From NCBI RefSeq assembly GCF_042100115.1, contig NC_091280.1, positions 930,001-994,000 of the forward strand: DNA of 64,000 bases, in the 5' to 3' direction. The notes under the pieces were generated by a model. It saw only the letters and a program-made list of their open reading frames with translations, was not told where the DNA came from and did no database searches. The position numbers and the translations under genes are program-made. Position 1 is the stretch's first letter; each line of letters starts with the position of its first letter. Of the stretch, positions 55,001 to 64,000 are shown piece by piece. The DNA comes from Alternaria dauci. Taxonomy: Eukaryota; Ascomycota; Dothideomycetes; Pleosporales; Pleosporaceae.

Positions 55001-58000
55001 CGCGTTCTCTTCACCTTGGGGTTCGTCGGCTGGCTCAGGCACTTCCACGACTGCAGCCACCTCTTCTTCCGCCTCAGCGGAGCCTTCTGTCGATATGAGG
55101 GAATCATCATTCGCAGAGTCTTCCTGGGTGACAGCACTGGCGTCATCCTCATCGACCGCCTGCTCTTCCTCCAAAACCGCTTCGAGTGCGGGGGCAGATG
55201 GATCGGTAACCTCTAACGCAGGGGCCTCCGGCTCCGGGATGATCTCAGATGTTGCGACGTTGACTTCGAGCGATAACCCTGGGTGCGGTTCTGTGGCTGG
55301 GGCGGACTCTACTGGTGACTCTGGGCTCCCGGCAGCTTCTTCATCGTCGGGACTGGCAGGCTCCTCCACCGACACAGAGCTCTGTTCCTCTTCTTGGGCC
55401 TTTGAGGAAAGCTCAGAAGCAGAGTCGTCATCCGATCCAGCGTCATCGTCAACAGTTGACTGGTGATCCTCTGCCGCAGCATCGGGCTCGACAACATCAG
55501 ACTCGACAGCGTCAGGCTCTGCATCTTCAGGCTCGACGACTTCAGGCTCGACGACTTCAGGCTCGACGACTTCAGGCTCGACAGCTTCAGGCTCGACAGC
55601 TTCAGGCTCGACAGCTTCAGGCTCGACAGCTTCAGGCTCGACATCTTCAGGCTCGACATCTTCAGGCTCTACGACTTCAGGCTCGACGACTTCAGGCTCG
55701 ACGACTTCAGGCTCGACGACTTCAGGCTCGACGACTTCAGGCTCGACGACTTCAGGCTCGACGACTTCAGGCTCGACGACTTCAGGCTCGACAGCTTCAG
55801 GCTCGACAGCTTCAGGCTCGACAGCTTCAGGCTCGACAGCTTCAGGCTCGACATCTTCAGGCTCGACATCTTCAGGCTCTACGACGTCGACAGCAGCGTC
55901 TTCGCTCGGCGGAGCATCTTCGGCATTGGCTGTTTCATCTTGAGCAGGTGCCGAGGCAGGCGTGTCATCGACCTGTGGAACTTCGGATGCAGAAGGCGCA
56001 GCAGATACCTCAGACCCTGACCAATCATCATCGTCGGACTCAGAACCAGAGTCACTTCCCGCATCAGAATGCTGCTCTTCTGCTGACTCATCGTCCGGCG
56101 ATGGTCCAATGCTAGAGTCAACCGAAACCTCTGAAGACTGATGCACCTCCGACCCATCGTCCTCGGGAACCTGTAAGTGGTTAGTATACATTGTCGAACG
56201 ATGAATAGAGTTTTGCGTATGACAGTTCAAAATCACTCGCATCCCCGTACGTACCACTTCCGGCGCTTTCTTAGGCGGCATGTCTGGTGCAGAGTCGTGC
56301 TCGGCTTCTGCTAGCGCAATGTTCGCTACAACATCATGATCGGTCTCCTCGGGAATAACTTGAACAACAGTCGGATCGCCCACGGCGTCTTCAGTGTGAT
56401 TCTCTTCAGCCGTGGGTTGCTCAATCGGCGTCTCAACGTCAGCCTCTTTTGAGACAGGGTCTGGGCTGACTTCGCTGGTCGCGTCAGCTAGGATGCTTGC
56501 GCATGATTCGTCCGGGTTGTCGTCAGGGTTGGGTAGTGCTGCTTCAGTCTCGGCTACACCGGGTCAGCGGCTGTGGTGCATGGCCACGTTTGAGAAGAGA
56601 GGAATGTCGCTGGTGTGCAAGCAGAAGTACAATGACAAAAAAAAAGAAGTTGAGATTCAGAGGTGACGGGGATGTCGGGAGCCAGATCACAAGCGGCAGG
56701 GCTAGCGTGGAGCAAAACCACGCATCTTGGGACGTCGACAAATTGCGACGCATGTATGGCAGCCCGAATTTCATGGCGACAGACAGGCTTCCACGTGACG
56801 ATAAGCTAGTCGCAGCGGTGGCACAAAGACCGCAGAATGTGCTGGCAGGTGGGCCCAGAGGAAAATATGGGGCGTCCAATGGGGTAGTCCCACCGCTGCT
56901 CGCTAGCCCGATTCGCAGCCCAAGGACGCGCGATCGTGCAAACGTGCGTAATTGAGCCAGCGAAAAGAAGTGCATACGACATAAAGATGTGAAACACAAA
57001 AAACATATCAGATACGTACCTGTGCATGCGTCTGGATTCTCCACGTCATCGGGTGTAGCCGAGACCATGGCTTGCTCGCTGTCCTTGGCAGCCTCGCCGT
57101 TCACCGCTGGCTCCAGATCGTCGGCTGCTGGCGATTCATGTGCAGCTGCATCCTCCTGTGCGTCGATGCTCGAATCGGTGATGGTGCTTTCCTCTGATGC
57201 GTCTGGCTGGCTGGCCTCTGGGTCGGGTTCCTGTGGTGCAGGTACATTCTCAGCTGTGTCAATGACATCCTGAATACACTCAGTCGACTTCGCATCTCCA
57301 GTATCGTCTTGATCGGGTGTATCAGCTTCGGCTTGAATTAGTTTTTGATCAGCTGTGGCTGTATCAGCTGAAGCGATCGTCTCCAGTGGCTCAGATGACT
57401 CTGCCGTCGGCTCAGAGATTGGGGACTCCTCGTCTTTTGTCTCTTCCGGGGGTGGTTGCGGAGCATCACTCTGCTCTGACGCCTCTGGTTCAATGGCCGT
57501 CGATGTGTCGTCGACAGTCTGCTCTGCCTCTGTGACTTCGCTCGAGACTGCATCGTCCTCGACGGCGACATTGGCGGGCGGAACAGATGCTGTGGTGTCG
57601 ACCTGCTGAATCTGCTCTACAGCCTCGGAGTCTGGCTGATCTGATGGCTTCTCTGTCTCTGGAGTAGACTCGGATGGTTCTTGCGAGATGCGGTCGTCTT
57701 CAGAGTCTTGGTGCTCGGAAGGGTTGGTCTCACTCTCACCAGCCTGCGATGAAGCATCGTCATCGTCTTTTTCCCAGTCAGAGATGTCTTGGTCGCTGGC
57801 ATTGTCATCATCTTTCTCCCAGTCGGAAATGTCTTGCATAGTCTCTGTGATCTCCATGTCTTCGTCGTTTGCTTCAGTCTCCGCTGTCACGATTTCGATG
57901 GGCGCGATGATCGCTTCCTCGCCTGGCTCATCGTTGGTATCTTCCATATCAGCGACGCTTTCCGTTGATACAACAGGCTCCTCGTGTGCTACCTCAGCCA

Positions 58001-61000
58001 TGCCTTCAGTCGTTTGGGTGTTCTCGGGAGAAGCTGTCGCCACGTCGTCGTCGGTCGACGGAGATGCAATTACTGGACCTACTTCTTCTGACACCGTTGT
58101 AGCCTCTGGTTCTTCCGTAGGCACCTTGTCCTCATCCGGCACAGTTGTTGGCTCACTGCTGGCTTCACCGGGTGTTGTATCGCTGGCGTTGTTGGGCGAA
58201 GTAGGTTCGTCTGTGTCCACTGCGACTGGCTCTTCGATCGCGTTATCGGCTTGCGATACATCTAACATATTATTAGCATTGGTTATGAAAACACGCGGCT
58301 TCGTGTTGCTGTAATCCAACGGCGAACCTAAGTGGACTCACCTGTGATATCAGCGCTCGAGTTGTCTGACTCAGCCACAACCACAACTGACTCGGCACTT
58401 TCTACTTCTCCGCCATCTGTGACTTCGACCTTACCATCACTCGCAGTCGACGGCGGGTCGCTGGAAGCCACTATCTCAGGTCCCGGGACTTCTTCAGCAA
58501 CGGGATGCTCGGAGACAACATCTTCAACAGCTGGAGGTTCAGGTTCAGGTTCATGAGATTCTCCTTCGTTCGGAGTGCTTTGAGGTGCAACATCGACATG
58601 TTCTTCAGCCGGTGAGGCCTCAACGGGGACCTCCTGGTTTGCTACAGGAGATGGTTCGACATCGTTCTTCTCGTCAGGTGACGGCTGTTCTTGAGCAACA
58701 TTCGGTTCTGGATTTGACGTAGTAGCATCTTCTACTGTCTCAGCATCAGAAGGCTCGGCAGCTGGTGTTGCTTCAGTAGCTGGCGTCTCCTCAGCAACAG
58801 GTGTCTCCTCAGCAACTGGTGTCTCCTCAGCAACTGGTGTCTCCTCAGTGATAGGCGTATCCTCAGCAGCAGGTTTCTCGTCGGCAGCCGGAGATTCATC
58901 GGGAGTGGGTATCTCTTCAGCAGCTGGCGTATCTGCAGCAGCAAGTGTCTCGTCGGCAGCTGGGGATTCATCGGGAGCGGGTATTTCTCCAGCAGCAGAT
59001 GTCTCCTCAGCAACGGGTGCCTCCTCGGCAGCAGGTATCTCCTCGACAGCAGGTATCTCCTCGACAGCCGGAGATTCATCAGGAGTGGGCATTTCCTCAG
59101 TGGCAATAGTGGCTTCGCTGGCTGGAACCTCTTCGGTGACAGGTGTGTCGTCGATAACGACGGTGTCTTCAGCCTTTGGTGCTTCTTCGGCTGCAGATGC
59201 CTCTTCAGCAGCAGGAGTGACATCTACAGCAGAGGCATCTTCGGGTACCGGCACGTCTTCGGTGGGTGGGGTATTGTCAGTGGCGGAACCGTCTGCAGGA
59301 AGAGTCTTTTCAGAAGCGGGCGTTTCTGAATCATCAGGAGTACTGTCAGCCTGTGGAGTTTCCTCGGTGGCGGCAGCTGTCTCGTCAGCAGCCGGTGCCG
59401 CTTCACTCGCAGGTGGTTCTTCAGCCGAGGATGGTTCTTCAGTAACAGAGGTGACTTCGGTGGCTGGAGTCTCACCGGAAGAAGATGGTTCCTCAGTGTC
59501 AGCTGATTCTGGAGAAACAATGGTCTCGTCCGCCGCAGGTACCTCTTCAGCCGGTGTTAGTACATCCGCAGAGGTAGTTTCTTCACTAGAGGGTTCTGCT
59601 TCGGCAGTGGGTGCCTCTTCAGCTGTAGATGTCTCGTTCACGATGGCGACCTCTTCAACAGCAGAAGTCTCCTCAGTAGTGGGCGAATCGTCAGTCTCAG
59701 GAGCTTCTCCCAGGGCAGGAGCTTGTTCCTCGACAGGAGCTTGTTCCTCGACAGGAGCTTGTTCCTCGACAGGAGCTTGTTCCTCGACAGGAGCTTGTTC
59801 CTCGACAGGAGCCTGTTCCACAGGGGGTGGTACTTCAACAGTGGTCGATTCCTCAGTGGTACTTGTATCTTCCACTACCGGCTCACTGGCTGCTTCATCT
59901 ACGGCAACGGGTTCTTCTACTTGTGCCGATGCAGCTTCAGCAGGGCTCTCCGGTTCGACTGGCTTCTCTTCCTCTGGAGATGCCACCTCAGGCTCGACCA
60001 TATCTCCACCATCTGCTGAAGCTTGTTCTTGTTCGGGTTCCGCTTCGGCGGGTGGCTGTGCATCATCACTTGTAGCACCTGAAGCTTCTGCCGGCGGCTC
60101 TGGTGGCGGCTCGTCCGAAGAGGGAGGGGTGTCTTCGGTTACCGGATCACTTGCGGTAGCATCCTCTGTTACGGCCTCAGCAGGGGACTCGGCAGCGGCA
60201 GGCTCGTTCTCCTCGGTGGTAGAGCTGTCCGTGGCTGCTGGTTCATCTTGTACCTCCACGGCATCCTTGCTAACAGCGACCTCGTCTTCCACGGTTGGAG
60301 TATCGTTCGACGGGGGTGGTGGCGGCACGGTCTCGACTACGATCGATTCTGAAACGTCTTCGGTCGGTTCCTCGATGATGACGCTTCCGGAAATATCTGA
60401 AGAGGGTGTATCTCCGTCAATGATTACGACTGACCCATCGTCACCTGATGATAGGTTATCATCACTGCTGGTGTTCTTCCCTCGTGACTTCCTGCCATCT
60501 CCCTTGTTGGACATCAATTTCTCGCTAGCCAATGCCGAGAACATTGAACCCCCTCGCTCCTTTTTGATAATGCTGATTGGAGTCATAATCCTCTTCTTTT
60601 CTTCCTTCGGCGGTGACGGAGAGGATCCGGATGTCGATGGCTTTCTGGGACGAACAAACGCGGTGGCCTTGCCTTTACCAAACGCCAATTGTATCTTCTT
60701 CTTGCCAATACTTGCGGCGTCTGGGTCTTTGGTGTCAGAGGCAAAATGGACAAACTTCTGGGTTGGGGATTTCGGGGGCTCTTGAGCGGCCTGCTCGGAC
60801 TCACCACTCTTCTCACTCTCAACGACTGCAGGCTCATGTGTTGCATCCAGTGGTAGTGCTGGTGGCGTTCCTACTTCGGGTTCCGCAGGCTCGACTGCTA
60901 CCGGTACTGGTGAAGCTGGCGGAGGCGCCGATACCTCAACGCTCGTGGCATCGCTTGGTCCTGGGGGTTCGTCTTTGACATCCTCAGTCACAACTTCAGC

Positions 61001-61483
61001 TGCCACAACGTCGTCTCCACTACTGGAAGCAGCCTCTGCTTGTTGTGTCGGTGGGTCTTCGGGTATCGTTTCTGCTGGGACTGTTGCTACAGGTTCATCT
61101 GTTGTTATAGAAGGCTCCCCTGGGGGAGGTACTTCTGGTATGGCTGGAGGTGCGGCCTCTGCTGGTGTGGTTTCTGCCACAGGTAGAGGATCTGAGGCAT
61201 CTGGTGCTGTCGAGGCACTTGCTGGTTCTACAGTGGTCAATTGGACATGTTAGACATAACATATTCCAAGCATACCTGCTTGATCGTCATCGGTGCGCGT
61301 ATTATCAATTACGTGTGCAACGCCCGTATAAGAGAATTTTGGAGGAGGCGCAACTACCCGGCGATAGAGAGGCTGAGCCGGTGGTTGTGGCGCGGTAGCA
61401 TAGAAGTTCTTGCTGGTGTTTGTGCCGGCGCTGGAGTATGGGTTCGCCCATGGCGATATCGAGACATTGTCGAACTGGCGCAT
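52001..61483 (-). CDS. Giant acidic, repeat-rich, mostly disordered protein (2,934 aa)
   Basis: Five exons (61483-61276, 61227-58342, 58261-57020, 56553-56255, 56170-52001; introns 48, 80, 466 and 84 bp) join without a break. Residues 1-70 are polar with WANPYS. Residues 70-1450 are Glu/Pro/Ala/Thr-rich, with a basic island ([30 protein letters not shown]) near 190-260. Acidic repeats continue to about 2350, including a 24-unit EPE array. The C-terminal ~570 residues switch to basic: [11 protein letters not shown], a long Glu/Arg/Lys/Ala coiled coil (about 2450-2650), [12 protein letters not shown], a poly-Pro run, and the end [15 protein letters not shown], possibly membrane-binding. No enzyme domain. 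Architecture recalls fungal 'involucrin-repeat' tethers such as the Woronin-body tether Leashin/Lah, but I cannot confirm homology. Confidence 0.82.
55516..55884 (-). repeat. 15-bp coding minisatellite, about 24 units (EPE array)
   Basis: Unit GACTTCAGGCTCGAC (plus strand) encodes [10 protein letters not shown] or VEPED. By unit type the order is about D2-A4-V8-D2-A4-V3-D1, so a block of roughly 14 units (210 bp) is itself partly duplicated. It lies in the last exon of the giant gene. Copies differ mainly at one codon. Confidence 0.85.
57760..57840 (-). repeat. Tandem duplication [10 protein letters not shown]
   Basis: Two copies of a 14-residue acidic unit with one Trp, [14 protein letters not shown] and [14 protein letters not shown], in exon 3 of the giant gene. 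The Trp-in-acid pattern looks like a short binding motif. Confidence 0.7.
58772..58855 (-). repeat. 18-bp coding tandem repeat (AEETPV)
   Basis: Four near-identical units of CTCCTCAGCAACTGGTGT on the plus strand, encoding AEETPV repeats in exon 2 of the giant gene. Confidence 0.75.
59716..59822 (-). repeat. 18-bp coding tandem repeat (EEQAPV)
   Basis: About six units of AGGAGCTTGTTCCTCGAC (plus strand) encoding EEQAPV, nearly identical at the DNA level, in exon 2 of the giant gene. Such identity suggests recent expansion. Confidence 0.8.
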
Positions 61484-62180
61484 GGTGGATCAAACAAAGT
61501 CAATACGGTGTTTTGAAACCAAATATTCGATAAGTCGTGCTACACGCTATAGATGTTTTCTTCGTTCCATAGCTGATAACAACAAAAGGCAGGTATGCAA
61601 TGGCGACATGAGACGTGGGGCGCGAGCATTGATTGCGGAGAGACGAATAAGAAACGGGCCAGTCTAGACGGAAAGCACAAAAGGTGGAGGTATGCAACGT
61701 GCGTGGCTTCAATCGGCCAAAGCTGGACGCATCGCTGAGATCAGACGAAAGAGAGGTGCAGGACAACTGTCACAAGGCTTGATGCGGGAAATCGTAAGGA
61801 GATGCCTCGCATTGTGAGCGCAATGGTTCGGTAAGCCTCAGATTGGCGTGCCCGCATGCTCCCGCAGGCTCAGGCTGAGAAGGCGAGTTTGGCCTGTATG
61901 TCTAATTGGTCCACGTAGGGAAACACAGTTCGTTCAGGTTGATAGAGTTGGGAGCCCGGAAGGTGGGGTTTTCGCTGCCATGGCTTTTCGATTATTGGCT
62001 CGATGGTGCTTTAGCTTGCAGTTGTGTCGCCAGCGTGGATCGTGGTGCAGCGTTGGGTTCAACGGCCAAATTTCCGGCACCGGAAGGCCTGAGAGCATAA
62101 AGTGCGGCGAAGCGTCAATTAGCAAGGTTCTCCCTTCTAACAACCTTCTCGACACCCAAAGGAGGGCCGGCGCTGCAGAC

Positions 62181-62210
62181 GCACGCATGGGCACGCATGG
62201 GCACGCATAG
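62181..62210. repeat. Three tandem 10-bp repeats GCACGCATGG
   Basis: GCACGCATGG occurs twice and a variant GCACGCATAG once, head to tail, about 700 bp upstream of the giant gene. May be a regulatory array or simple slippage product. Confidence 0.6.
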
Positions 62211-62767
62211 GAGAGTCATGGCAAAGAGGGAAAAGTGAGGTGGTTGATGGGCTGAGTGACGTGGCGTGGCATGCAGACGGGGACCGGGGAACACTAAGCG
62301 ACCGACTAACTCAGCCAGGCCGACCCGATTCAAGTCGTACCTGGCGACGTGGGACCCTCACAAAGAAGACACCATCCTGACCCCACCTCCCAAACCCTTG
62401 GTACAACAAAGCAAAAGCGTTGCGGTACTGAGGGGCATCCGGTGACGTCGACTCTAGTTGCAGCTCCAGATCGCGATGCTGCGACTAGACTTGCTCGCCA
62501 CGTCCAATCTACGACCTAGAGCATTGGTGACGTGCATCCAGCCGACGATAGGTGGACTCAATTATGCAGCGGCTATCGAGGATTTTCGAAAAGGCGAGAA
62601 GGATGAGAGAAGATTACCCAAGGTGGCGGGCGAATCTATTGTCAGTACGTGTTCGCAGTTCAGTGCTCCGCGCCCCAATCAACAATAGATGAGTTGATTA
62701 CTCTGCTGCAGACAAGCATGTCGTCAGATGCGCTCATGTAAGCAGACATCTGGAGCCGAAGTTTAGT

Positions 62768-62883
62768 CACGTGTGTGTCCTAGTTTGGATCGGAGAATCA
62801 TTCGATGCTCACGTGGAGCGATATATGCCTACCTAGAACACCTAGAACGACCCAGAGTACCTAGCACTATTTCCTGTCACGTG
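62768..62883. promoter_or_regulatory. Cluster of three CACGTG palindromes
   Basis: CACGTG at 62768-62773, 62810-62815 and 62878-62883. This hexamer is the classical E-box bound by bHLH regulators. Three within 116 bp is more than chance expectation in DNA of this composition, but no binding is shown. Confidence 0.35.
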
Positions 62884-62917
62884 TTCACTCGGCCAAGCTG
62901 TCCGACATGATGATACC

Positions 62918-63601
62918 TCAAAATGGTCTGCAGGCTCGTGACGAAAAGCTTGTCATCGTCGTTCCTACCTCACCATAGTCATTTTGTCCAAATATTTCCA
63001 CCTTGTTTCCTGTCTCCACAGCCGTATTCATCTTCATGGCCTCAAGCCACTTCCGATTGACCTCTACGTCTTTCTTGCAAAGTTCACAGTTCGTCTTGTC
63101 CCCCCTGTGCTTCTTCTTCTTACTCTGCGTCATTGTGACATGGACGTCGGTTGTCGACCACAGGTTCTGTTCAAACGTATGCCACGTAACGAGATTCATG
63201 GTTGGTACTGAGGTTGGAGAAGCCGAAGTAAGAGTTATAGCGGGTGTCTTTTCGAAATAGTCGCTTCCTTGCAACAATATAGTCGGAGGGCTTTGTGCTT
63301 GGAGGAACGTGTCTACCTTCAGTGGCGATGTGCAACGTGTTGACGGATTGAGCGTTCTTATCAAGTCGAGCGCTTCTCTCCATTCTTGCGTCATTCCGGA
63401 GCCACAGCGTTGCCACAATTTCTGTAATTTCGTGGCGCTGATAGCGGGTAGGGTCCAGCGTGCTTTTATTGTGCTTCGTCCGAGTGGACGTGTTTTCGGC
63501 GACAATGACGATGAGGGGGATGGAGAGCAGACCTGACATTTTGCTTGGTCCTCTGGGTCGGACTGAGAACATGCCCAGCATGGCGTGGTATCGGAGGACA
63601 T
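62918..63601 (-). CDS. Hypothetical protein with CX2CX10CX2C N-terminus
   Basis: Single exon, 227 residues. It begins MSSDTTPCWACSQSDPEDQ and has four cysteines spaced CX2CX10CX2C, the spacing of RanBP2-type zinc fingers, although the usual Trp and Asn are absent. The rest is Thr/Ser/Pro-rich with a second CELC pair near residue 174 inside a Lys-rich region (KKKKHRGDK). No signal peptide or TM segment. No family recognised, and overlapping frames on the same strand are of similar length, so it may not be coding. A tandem 39-bp duplication lies just upstream. Confidence 0.42.
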   Translation of the reverse strand: MSSDTTPCWACSQSDPEDQAKCQVCSPSPSSSLSPKTRPLGRSTIKARWTLPAISATKLQKLWQRCGSGMTQEWREALDLIRTLNPSTRCTSPLKVDTFLQAQSPPTILLQGSDYFEKTPAITLTSASPTSVPTMNLVTWHTFEQNLWSTTDVHVTMTQSKKKKHRGDKTNCELCKKDVEVNRKWLEAMKMNTAVETGNKVEIFGQNDYGEVGTTMTSFSSRACRPF

Positions 63602-64000
63602 GGCGTTCGCCTTGAGGTTATATACGTAACGCGGTGAAGTGTATGAAGGCGGGATACGTCGTTGTATCGAAGACTTGAGGGGAGAAGGCGGAATACGTAG
63701 TTATACCGAAGACTTGGGAGGGGAAGACGGAGAGAAAGCAAGATAGATTGGAAATATGAAGCAGCTGTCGAAAATTCCTGGCCAGTTCCGCTCTACGGAT
63801 CTGTTGAATCTCTAGGTGTTGTGTGATGCGAAAATGGATAAAGATGGAGCAAACCATGGTTCTGGTGAGTACGTTACCAAGCACCACAAAGGCATTCAGG
63901 CGACACAGTGACGGCAGTAGAAATCCTGCACTGTATTTACTGAGGTACAGTTGTCAAACCTGTCATTTCCTCACTCATGGGCATTGTTCTTTCCCAGTTG
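63602..64000. other. Window end, promoter region
   Basis: About 400 bp with the tandem duplication at 63645-63722. No further gene is supported; a short minus-strand frame at 63618-63887 covers the duplication and looks spurious. Confidence 0.45.
63645..63722. repeat. Two tandem 39-bp repeats
   Basis: GAAGGCGGGATACGTCGTTG.. (63645-63683) is followed directly by a similar copy GAAGGCGGAATACGTAGTTA.. (63684-63722), then GAAGACGG. It lies 45-120 bp upstream of the start at 63601. Confidence 0.65.

Larger units (their letters stand above)
61484..62917. other. 1.4 kb promoter-side intergenic region of the giant gene
   Basis: No coding frame is supported. Contains the 10-bp triple repeat at 62181-62210 and three CACGTG palindromes at 62768-62883. 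Confidence 0.5.

Noticed and set aside
55516..55884. Regularly spaced short repeats that could suggest a CRISPR array
   Set aside because: The repeats are contiguous 15-mers without unique spacers, lie in frame in a coding exon, and the genome is fungal.
55315..56115. Long plus-strand frames (about 270 and 190 codons) full of LQAR or LDDFR repeats opposite the giant gene
   Set aside because: They are mirror frames of the 15-bp coding minisatellite. They have no start context or motifs, and the minus-strand frame explains the sequence.
58848..60785. A 645-codon plus-strand frame rich in Ser, Gly and Ala
   Set aside because: Exact antisense of exon 2 of the giant gene; its composition follows from Glu/Pro/Ala codons read in reverse.

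Overview
This window is nuclear DNA from a filamentous ascomycete. Short spliceosomal introns (about 45-100 bp; GTAAGT/GTATGT-type donors, CTAAC/CTAAT-type branch sites), gene families such as AA9 LPMO, UstYa/DUF3328, PTH11-like rhodopsin-fold and GH16, and transposons eroded by repeat-induced point mutation (RIP) fit a plant-associated Dothideomycete, most likely Pleosporales. The species is inferred, not proven.

Layout. 0.6-2.4 kb: intact six-exon DHA1-type MFS transporter. 2.8-13.0 kb: a transposon block. An old AT-rich, RIP-degraded repeat contains a relic antisense LTR (3502-3956) and a pair of ~90 bp inverted repeats (4190-4282 / 12452-12542). A complete Ty3/gypsy chromovirus (4684-11901; two 488 bp LTRs, 5-bp target duplication CTACT) is inserted inside it. 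All LTR differences I can see are transitions and the coding regions are full of stops. It also carries a degraded antisense ORF between its chromodomain and polypurine tract. 13.0-14.0 kb: a DHA2 MFS gene cut off where the AT block begins. 16.7-29.8 kb: ordinary accessory genes (NmrA-like reductase, secreted AA9 LPMO, small secreted protein, coiled-coil protein, an ELRNxIY-family gene, SDR reductase, DHA1 transporter). 30-33 kb: gene-poor, with decayed fragments of a zinc-cluster protein and a beta-lactamase-like protein. 33.1-36.3 kb: PTH11-like seven-TM protein and a GNAT acetyltransferase. 36.6-41.4 kb: a tandem array of four diverged ELRNxIY-family genes, one of them broken. 41.7-47.0 kb: GH16-domain protein, small membrane protein, UstYa/DUF3328 protein and a Q-rich membrane-anchored protein. 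48.7-50.6 kb: a secreted type-B carboxylesterase interrupted by one in-frame TAG. 52.0-61.5 kb: one giant five-exon gene whose joined exons stay in frame for 2,934 codons; it encodes an acidic, repeat-rich, mostly disordered protein with a basic coiled-coil C-terminus. 62.9-63.6 kb: a small uncharacterised gene.

How it fits together. Secreted or membrane proteins (AA9, small secreted protein, esterase, MFS pumps, PTH11-like receptor) suggest a plant-interaction or nutrient-scavenging role. I see no complete secondary-metabolite cluster; the UstYa-type gene is an orphan here. The most distinctive items are the giant disordered protein, the ELRNxIY array with a shared intron position, the antisense ORF in the chromovirus and the orphan UstYa homologue. 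Exon boundaries were deduced by eye from GT/AG sites and frame continuity; no alignment or search was run.
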